64,000 nt of DNA from Thalassia testudinum (Eukaryota; Streptophyta; Magnoliopsida; Alismatales; Hydrocharitaceae): positions 86,580,001 to 86,644,000 of the forward strand of contig JAZHRO010000063.1 of assembly GCA_037157565.1 (NCBI GenBank), written 5' to 3'. Within the stretch, counting starts at the first letter, position 1; each line of letters starts with the position of its first letter. Below, piece after piece: positions 56,011-64,000 of the stretch. Under the pieces are notes generated by a model. The model saw only the letters and a list, made by a program, of their open reading frames with translations. It searched no databases and was not told the origin of the DNA. The position numbers were made by a program, and so were the translations under genes.

Positions 56011-56932
56011 ATCTCTTTCGGCAATTCATTCTGACGAGTTTCCCTGGTACGTGGATTTCATGAATTATCTTATCACATGCAAGATCCTGCAAATCTATGC
56101 AAGGACCAGAAACTCAAATTCATATCTGAGGCCAATTTCTATTTCTTGGATGAGCCTTTGTTATTCTGCATTAGACTAGACCAGATCATTAGGCGGTGCA
56201 TCCTAGATTCTAAGATCTCTAGTGAGTTATCTTTTTGCCACAACGAAGTCTATAGAGGTCATTTCTCATGCGAAAAAACTACTACAAAGATTTTTGCAGT
56301 TAGGATGTTTCTGTCCAACAATGTTCAGGGATGCACACGATTACGCTATATGCTGCAAGCGATGCCAGTTGACCGGTTCTATCACCAAGAGAGACATGAT
56401 GCCTCTCCAACCCATCTTAGTCATAGAAGTGTTTGATGTATGGGGCATCAATTTTATGGGCCCTTTACCAAATTCTCATGGCTTCGAGTGCATACTCCTC
56501 GCTGTTGATTATGTCTCGAAGTGGATTGAAGCAATCCCGGTGAGACAGGCTGGTCATATGATCATCATTTCTTTCGTACGGGAATACATTTTTGTGAGAT
56601 TTAGTGTACTCCATGCCTTGATTAGCGATAAGGGAAGTCACTTCATCCACACCCATTTTAGGTCATTATTAAAGAAATATGGGGTACAACATCGCATAGC
56701 CACCCCATATCATTCGTAGACCAATGGGCAGGCTGAGGTGTCTAACTGTCAAATCAAGTAGATTCTCCAGAAGACGGTTAGAATAGATAGGAAGGACTGG
56801 TCCGATAGATTAATCGATGCACTCTAGGCATGCTTCTACAGTAAATGGCCAGCACCTCAAGCCATTTATGGCCCAGGAACCTCCTCCTACTGATGAACCA
56901 TTCATTTCATTGAGGACGTGTGATTGAGTTTT
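56011..56932 (+). pseudogene. pol: TE-D integrase with internal deletion
   Basis: The HHCC finger is spread over two frames (56077-56436 and 56222-56719), with CKRCQLTGSITKRDMMPLQP. Core: WGINFMGPLP, with N replacing the first catalytic Asp; LISDKGSHFIHTHF (second Asp); then TNGQAEVSNCQIK (Glu) after a stop at the HPQ segment. At about 56826 the frame jumps from DAL-stop-A directly to STVNGQHLKPFMAQEPPP, the extreme C-terminus. By comparison with TE-E roughly 420 bases, covering the end of the core and most of the C-terminal domain, are deleted. Confidence 0.88.
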
Positions 56933-58878
56933 CACCCAGTTGGAGGTGTTAAACTTAGCATTTATAAACTCAGCATCTATAAATACACATATACATACTT
57001 TCTACACACAGCATATTTTCCTCTAGCATATTTTTTCGCATATTCCATATCATCAGGTTGGCCTGTGCTGAATGAAAAATTCAGGAGAAATTCTAGGTGA
57101 TTTCTACCCACTTACTCCCTGTCGTAATCTATTTCTTTTATATTCATGCATGAGGACATGCAAGAACTTAGGCATGGGGGGGGGGTAGATGCATCAAAAC
57201 TGAAAATTTTTTATGCCAACACATAGGAAAACCTTAGAGCAGCATGTTAATTGTACTTAGGGTCTTAAATTTAAGAGCAACCGACTCCACCGCTAATGTT
57301 TGCATTGGAGCTAGAAATCGTTCGCTCATCTTTTTGTTCTGAATTAAGGACTAAGTTGAATGTAACCTGATAAGGGAACAACATTAAAGTACAAACCAGA
57401 AGAGGTTATTTGTATATTGCATATATACATGTTGCATTTATGAATATGACTTTTATCAAGAGGATGCATTAAGGATTTTTATTCTTTAGTTGATTCCCAT
57501 AATCTGGAATCCAGTATAATTTTCACACTCACACATAGATTTTGCAATGGATCCACTTTGAGGACTGATAAACGTCTTTAGTCTGTTGAGAGGAAGCAGT
57601 GCTGCTTCTTTTCTTGAACCTTCGGATAGCCTTATGGAGTCAAGAGAATCTTCTTCTAAAAAATCCACCAAATAGTGTGAGATGAGAGTAGAGTGTTACT
57701 GGAGCTCTAAGATTAGTGCAAGGAATCTAGAATTCTAGATAATTGAGTGATGATACTCAGAGTTAGGCATAGTTTTGCTCTCAGTTCTCACATATAATTG
57801 ACTACATAAATTTTTGAGAGCCACCAACCAAGGCAAATACATAGCGATCGAGTTCTGATAAAACTAGGACTAAGGTGGATGGTTACAACCATTCTTTACA
57901 GAATCCTTAGCTGAAGGAGGGTATTAATGTCAAGGTCAGGAATACGCTGTCCTATCCGTCTTTCCTTGGTGGTGAGAGTAGGCACTTCCACAAAATAAGT
58001 CACCCAATATCCTCTTGAACACCACAAATTCCCAACAATGCCTCCTAAATAAAATTTGCATAAGTCATGTGCAGTATTGAATTGTGTTGAAAAAAATATA
58101 TAGAAAAAAAATGAAAACGAAAGAAAGAAAATAAAAATATATATACAAAAAAGAGAGAACAAAAAAATTAGAAAAAAAAGAGAAAAGTTGAGGCAGCATT
58201 ACCCACCACATTTGTGATCCACCAAATATGGCCTTAACCCATTTTCCAGTATTCCTGACCATCTGAATACTGGCTGAGGAATTCTAACTTAGTGTTAGGG
58301 TTATTGGAACTCTATTAAAGTGTTAATGTCATATGAGACCACCAAATATGGAGTATGTGTATAAATCTGGTGAGATTGTGAACTCAAAAAGAAAAAGAAA
58401 AGAAAAAGAAAAGAAAAGAGAAAAAGAGAGTGAATACAAAGGAACCAAAGAGACCATTGTTTTTCTCGCTTTTCTTTGGGTTGATTCACTTAATAATTTG
58501 GGAATCTAGAATCTGTAGTACTAATTTCTATATAGCACCAAATGAGAGTGAGCCACCAAATACACACCTTTTTGCCTTAGACATTCTCTACCTAAGCCAA
58601 AAGCCAGGGTGGAAATCACATAATATCTTGTATACCCCAAGGGAAGAAGTTTGCCCATCCAGCTAGAATTTTACTAGGGGTCAAGTATAGGCTTTAGAGG
58701 TAAATTGATTTTGCACTCGAATCCATTGCAGAAGCTACATAGCTGCACTTTCACAATTGTCTGGATTTCTAGATTTTAGTATGAAAACGAGAAGGAAAAG
58801 AATCTTGAGTCTTATGCTTGATAAAAATAATCTGTCCTTTAGGGACCCAGTTATAGATAACTTAGTTTACATTTGTTA
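56933..58878 (+). other. TE-D 3' untranslated region
   Basis: Non-coding. Contains an internal PPT-like module (57149-57187) and A/G-rich low-complexity tracts (58085-58190, 58385-58430). No recognisable env frame. Confidence 0.7.
57149..57187 (+). other. Internal PPT-like module of TE-D
   Basis: TGAGGACATGCAAGAACTTA followed by GGCATGGGGGGGGGG. About 220 bases after the integrase stop. Confidence 0.68.
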
Positions 58879-58907
58879 GGGACTAGTAAGATTTAGGCAT
58901 GGGGGTA
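58879..58907 (+). other. TE-D polypurine tract
   Basis: GGGACTAGTAAGATTTAGGC then ATGGGGGTA, up to the LTR start at 58908. Confidence 0.85.
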
Positions 58908-61118
58908 TGATTGGGCAACAATCATAAGACTCAACTTACCAGAATTAAGTTAGAACTTAGCATAATGGTAGCATAATTCATGCATAAATAGCATACATTG
59001 CATCCTTCAATTTTATTTGGATATGCATAAAATAATGTTATAATGTACTGATTAGTGCATCATTTGGATTGTAGGTAATAAAAAGCTTAACAGATGGCCT
59101 AAAGTTGGATCTGAAGTAAGGAAGAAGCTAGAACTGTAGCAAAGCTGGAGTAGAAGCCCTGGAACAAAGAGGAAGAAATAATGTAGGGAGAGGTATACAA
59201 CTCTACTAAGTAGAATTTTAATGTAGAGTTAAATTATGAAGAACATAGGACCTTTTCTAGCCTTAGGATAGCCTTAGAGACCCTCCTAAACCCTAACCAC
59301 ACTTAGATTAGGTCACCTTAGCCTAGGATACCTCAAAACCATCATTCCAACCCATATTTGGATGTCCAAAACCCTTAGACACCACTCACAGGCCTAGAGC
59401 CTAATTCTGCTAGAAAATTAGACATCCAGACAAAGTCTCAAATGTCCAATTTCTGCAGAATCCCAAGACAGAACCCAAACTCCTCCCTGACTCGACATTG
59501 GACGTTGAAACTAGAGTATTGGACTTTTGATTTTGGAGTATAAGTCATCTGATTGTAAAATCAGACCTCTGGAACCCTTCTCCAATCCCTAATTTTTAAA
59601 TCAACCTTGGCTCTTGATTTCCTAAGCCCTTAAACCCAATTCTACACTCTAGGGAACCTAAACTAAGGTGCCCTAAGGCTAGTACACCACCCAAAGACCC
59701 TCCTAAGAACCTAATTAGGTTTTCACTAAGCCCAGTTAACTTGTATCAAGGCAATTACACTTCAACTAGTCAATTGGACTCACAGAATGAGCTCAGATCT
59801 CAACCAACACAAGTCTTATTAGACTCAGTGAGAGTCCAATTGACTCAAGCCCAACCTAATTAGGTATCTTCTCTCCCAATTAGAGATACAATCACTCAAT
59901 TAAGCTTGTGATAAGCTTAATTGCACATTCACTTTAGTATTATGGTTTATAACCCTAATTTTAGAAGCCTACCTAAACCTAACCACCTAAACCTATAGGA
60001 CTCGACCTAGACCACCAAACCACACCCACCTAGTCATGCACACACACACCTACACACATACATAGCTGCCACCTATAGAGTTCTCTAGAGCCTGCCAAAG
60101 GTGGCGCCACCTTGAAGAATAAAAATAGTCTTCAAGGAGTCCACAACTGACCTCTTTAGAAAGTGGATCTAAGGAGACCCACTATCTACCTCTCTATCCA
60201 CCACCTAAGCCCACTTCTAAAGAATTCTATAATTCTCTACAGAGCCACTACCTTGGCCACCCAAGAGTCTATAAAATGACCCTCTTGGATGGCCATGCAC
60301 CCCGTTTAGCCATTAACCTTTAGCTCCATTCCATGTGCACCTCCATCCACGAGCACCATCATCATCACCACTCCCACCTCGACACCTAAGGTTAGAGAAG
60401 CTCTCCACCGCCTCTTAAGAGGCTGCCCCTCTTTCTCCTTCCTACCACTTCAAGCTCCACAGGCCTTTGGAGACCACCTCCACGACCCTGAGTTCTCGTA
60501 GATAAGTTGTTCTTCGTAGTCTAATCTCTGCATTAAATTCCTGCTTAGTAGTGTATTCATCCTGTACCTGAAAGATGCATGCGTAATCTTTCGTAGATAC
60601 ATGCATGCATCCATTTTCTGCTAGCTAGAATTCTTGCTTTAATTACTCTTGCACAAGCTATCCTCAACAATTGATTGTAATGACAATATTTGTGAAGGAA
60701 TGAAATCAATGAAATCATATTTTACCTATCTCTCTTATGATCATGAGTTGCCCCATTTAATTTCCTATTACATTGCAACAAGATGTCGATTCTTGAATAC
60801 ATAAATGACCTTGCGATTAACGCATTTCTGTTAGTAGCCATCGTGAAGTATAACGGTGCATACTAGTACACACACGTTCGCATTCATTATCTATCTGACA
60901 CACACACACATAGTTATGGTGAATAACTCGACTAGCGAGACTTACATTCACAGGCTGGAAATTGGCAGACAATCTTAATCGAGTAGTCAAAAGATCAAAA
61001 ATCAATCTCACCTTTCTAAATGCCTCCCTGAGATCGATCAGGACTCACCGTCTCATAATTAAAATGTTTTGTTGAGTCGTATTTTATGCTATACTAGGAT
61101 GCTTTTCCTATCAAATCA
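58908..61118 (+). repeat. TE-D 3' LTR
   Basis: Starts TGATTGGGCAAC after the PPT. The right end is placed at CAAATCA (61118) because every related LTR here ends in TCA and TE-J homology begins shortly after; 61127 or 61132 are alternatives. Only one copy is in the window. It has a TATA box (60270) and short (CA)n runs (60040-60060, 60895-60912). Phrases like TTGGACGTTGAAAC and CAGACCTCTGG (59400-59600) recall the GACGTC array of solo-I. Confidence 0.78.
60270..60276 (+). promoter_or_regulatory. TATA box of TE-D 3' LTR
   Basis: TATAAAA in GAGTCTATAAAATGACC. Confidence 0.55.
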
Positions 61119-61846
61119 ATGATTTACAACCATAATAGTTGGCGAGAAGGTTCTTCCTTTGGCTTGCACCTCTGGTTCCTTTCATGCCCCCCAACCGCTG
61201 TCATTTGACGCTACTCCCCTAGCTAGACATTAGATTGACCAGTAGAAGCAGATTAATTGAAAAAGATCTCAGTTGGAGTCCCAAAGAGCGAGTTAATCCT
61301 TAAGGCCAATGTCTATTCAGCTTTAATTAGGCTTGGGATGATTGTGCTCTTGGAATGTGATGGGCCCTTTAGATAGGTTGTGCCTTTAATGATAAGTTAA
61401 TATGTGTGTGCGTGCACAACCAAGGTTTGTAAACAAGGTTATTTGATGTGTCTTTTAGGGTGTAACCTTCTTTAGTAGCTTTTAGGGTTTAATCTTTAGG
61501 TTAGTTCAATCAAGTTAGTAGAACACTCCAAATTTTGAAATCAAAAGTGATGGCATATTCCTTTAAAAGTCAAAATTAATGTGGAGTACCTATTTCAACC
61601 TTAAAAATCAATCCTATGGGGCAAGCTACTGATGAATCACTTTTAAATTGCGTGGTGCAACCCAAATAGTTCAAGCAATTGGTCTGTTGCAACACTTGAT
61701 TAAGGCACACAAAAATGTTTAACCTAATCAAATTTCTACTCACTTATTTGTATGTTGAGTTAAGGTGTACCATGTCACAGGTCAGATCCTAGGTTAAGTG
61801 GTAGAATCAAAGTGATTGTGCACCTTAAGATGAGAATTTGTGGGTG
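61119..61846 (-). mobile_element. TE-J: leader fragment of a TE-C/TE-F-type element
   Basis: Aligns from about 61130 with the leaders of TE-C (15625-16340) and TE-F, with the shared landmarks GAGAAGGTTCTTCC and CCTTAAGGCCAATGTCTA and the stem-loop GGTTGTGC (61376-61383)/GCACAACC (61414-61421). It is cut on the left by TE-D and on the right by LINE-R. Its PBS and LTR should lie beyond the window. No coding region. Confidence 0.82.
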
Positions 61847-64000
61847 TTTTTTTTTTTGAAAGAGTGAGGAGTGCCATTGTTAACAATGGCAGACCGGGAG
61901 CATTTTATTCAAATAGAAAAAGCAATCAGGAAAAAATTACAATGGAATTTTCCCACACCTCGCTATAATATTTACAAGGAGACTCTCCATGCTCCCATTA
62001 ACACCCAACATTCATTGACAATGCTCCTCACATTTATTGATGTCCCAAGAAATAACTTCTTGTTATGAGCACACCAAATGCACTATAAGGCTCCAGCCAT
62101 CAATTGACGTGGCTTGGAAGAATTTCTGAAACATGTCCATAAGTCTTCCCAAGAGGGTAAGGCTTCATCGAAGATGGTCCTCCATATTTAATCTGTTACT
62201 AGGCAAGTAGAAAAAATGTGTAAGGCACAGTAGGTGGGGAAGTTGCAAAGAGGGCAATTTTGGGATGGTACACCCAATCTTGTGTGCCTTAGATCACCTG
62301 TGATGAGTCCATTTCTTCTACTCAACCAAAGAAAAATTTTTATTTTCAGAGGTATTTTTAAATGCCACACCATTGTGCAATCCTTGTCTATCAGTGATGG
62401 ATTGGAAGATTCTCCACCAGTCAGCCAATTGTAGGACTTAGGAGAGAACGGTCCATGAATCCATGCAAATTTGTCATAGCCTCCCATTGGTTCAAAGGTT
62501 TCCAGTTCTCTCCTTAGCTGCTCTAGTTCCTCTTCCAGTCTACCCTGCTATCTTGCTGCATGATTCAGCAAGTCCCATCTATTGTGCAGCAAATCCCAAC
62601 AGTCCTTCACCACTGCTGATTTATCTGCTATAGCATTGTAAACACAAGGAAATATGGAATTTAGGGGTCCCAGGTTAGACCACTTGTGCCAAAAGGAGAA
62701 GTGTTGGCCATCACCAAGTATCGAGGCAAAGTGTTTCCAATTCTCATGCATGGCAGCCCATACTGATTTCCAGAATGGGGACTGTCTGCATGGGGTAGTA
62801 GTGCATCTGGTTACATAAGACCGGCCGTGTACATCTTTAATGATCATAGACCAAGACCTGTCAATGTCTTCAATGATCTTGATAGCCCACTTCAGCAGTA
62901 GGGAGTCATTGAACTCCTTCAGCGAACGAATGCCAAGACCACCACTTTTTTTGGGAACACATAACTGCTGCCATTTCAAGGGGTGGAGAAATCTGCACTC
63001 TGATTTTGCCCCTTTCCAAAAGAATCTCTTACACAGCTTGTCAAGTATTTTCCAAATGGATTTTGGATCTTTGAAAACTAAGAAGAAGAAGATCGGAATG
63101 GAAGTGATGACCGAGTTCAGAAGGATAAGCCATCCTCCTTTGGAGAAGTATCGACTACAACTTTCAAGCTTGGCAGCTACTTTCTCAAATAAGGGATTCC
63201 AATCAAACTTCTTAAGTTTAGTGTCACGTAGGGGCAGACCTAGATACCTGATAGGCAGGTTCACGATGGGTGTGCACAGACTGATAGCAAGTGACTCCCG
63301 CTCTTGATTGTTTAGCCCAAAGTAGATGAGTGATGATTTTTGACAGTTTAGCTTCAGACCAGAGATGTCACCAAACATGGAAACCATTGTGTATAGGACC
63401 TTTGCTTCATTTCTTCCACCTTCCACAAATAATACGATGTCATCTGCATATTGTAAAATGGGCGCCATATTTCTAGAATTAGATAGTGAGTAACCTTTCA
63501 CCAAACCTGCTACTAAGAGTTTGCAAGCGAAGCAAGCCAGAGTATCTACTACGAGATTAAAAATAAGTGGGGCCAACGGTAGCCCTGCCTAACTGCACAC
63601 TGTGGTTGGATCCACACTCAACATGGTCTACCATTAATTAGAGGGGAGAAGGATGAGGTAGCTATGCACCTTTTCATCCATTGAATCCATTTTGGAGGGA
63701 AGCCCCTTCTTTTCATGATCTCTGATAAATATGGCCAGGATACTGAATCAAAACCCCTTGAGAAGTCAACCTTCCACATGAAAGCTTTGCATTTTCACCT
63801 ACGCCATCCACAGACCATCTCTTGCGCTACTATAAAAGACTCTTGCAGTGAACAGTTGGGGAGGAACACTGACTGAACCAGATTTATAAGATGTGCCAGG
63901 ACACCTCTTAGTCTGATTACCAAGACTTTGCTAATTATCAAATAAATAGAGTTTGTCAATAATATCGGTCTAAACTCTTGCAAACTTTCCGCTCCTTGTT
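61847..64000 (-). pseudogene. LINE-R: L1-type LINE ORF2 3' part, runs off the window
   Basis: Minus strand. The poly(A) tail is the T run 61847-61857, with GAATAAAATGCTCCC in the 3' UTR. ORF2 encodes the endonuclease/RT that moves LINEs by target-primed reverse transcription. RT start: EFRPILLTNSIYLIISKVL (63795-63983). The frame 62548-63576 has FNLVVDTLACFACKLLVAG, the catalytic YADD in LQYADDIVLFVEG (63427-63450) and LKLNCQKSSLIYFGLN, then a long connection with KRFFWKGAKSECRFLHPLKW. The zf-RVT end is at 62188-62487 (PLKIKIFLWLSRRNGLITGD, NCPLCNFPT, LHIFSTCLV). Frames differ between blocks, so it is inactive. 3' UTR 61858-62187. Confidence 0.9.

Larger units (their letters stand above)
54301..61118 (+). 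mobile_element. TE-D: Athila-like element, downstream part
   Basis: Continues TE-D after TE-E: linker, RT, RNase H, truncated integrase, 3' region, PPT (58879-58907) and 3' LTR (58908-61118). The first part is at 18381-19233, and its 5' LTR and gag are left of the window beyond TE-C. Its right flank is TE-J; ATGAT (61119-61123) would be its TSD half if the LTR end at 61118 is right. Confidence 0.88.

Overview
This 64 kb window is plant nuclear DNA, most likely from an angiosperm with a repeat-rich genome. It consists almost entirely of transposable elements nested inside one another. The indicators are Athila-like Ty3/gypsy gag and pol remnants (RT signatures VCIDYRKLN and FMDDFS, a DLGAS-type protease, an HHCC plus DDE integrase), tRNA-Asp-type primer binding sites, L1-type LINE ends and a copia-like solo LTR. 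I found no host gene, tRNA gene, rRNA gene or CRISPR array. The species cannot be told from the sequence alone. All element names below are local to this annotation.

Nesting, from outside inwards. TE-J (minus, 61119-61846) is a scrap of leader, broken on its right by LINE-R (minus, 61847 to the window end) and on its left by TE-D. TE-D (plus; visible at 18381-19233 and 54301-61118) is an Athila-like element split twice. TE-C (minus, 5' LTR 16633-18380) sits in its gag/protease region, and TE-E (plus, 19234-54300, TSD TTAAT) sits between its protease and RT. TE-C was in turn hit by LINE-L (13559-14205), LINE-L by TE-B (minus, 1268-13558), and the 3' LTR of TE-B by TE-A (minus, 1-1267). TE-E carries TE-F (minus, 21339-43620, TSD TCCCC/ACCCC) in its leader and a copia-like solo LTR (solo-I, 50070-51798) in its 3' region. 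TE-F carries the young non-autonomous element TE-G (plus, 22826-31805, TSD CCTGA) inside its 3' LTR and a solo LTR (solo-H, 32315-33948, TSD ATTGA) in its 3' region. Several insertions are confirmed by an empty site in a related copy elsewhere in the window.

Coding content is retrotransposon gag-PR-RT-RH-IN, all damaged. TE-B, TE-D, TE-E and TE-F have many premature stops and frameshifts. TE-G has no pol and keeps one gag-tail-like reading frame interrupted by a single TAG. TE-C carries an unrecognised, decayed acidic frame in place of gag.

The parts share signals. All five elements whose 3' end is visible have a GGCATGGGG-type purine tract beside the 3' LTR; in TE-F it reads GGCATGGTGG. The same five have a second copy of the module just after the coding region. 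LTRs of TE-C, TE-E and TE-F hold a tRNA-like A-box/B-box pair in the same orientation as the element. LTRs of TE-C and TE-F have a TGACG hairpin just upstream of the TATA box. Shared PBS, PPT and LTR ends suggest, by inference, that non-autonomous TE-G was moved by machinery of the TE-E/TE-F type.
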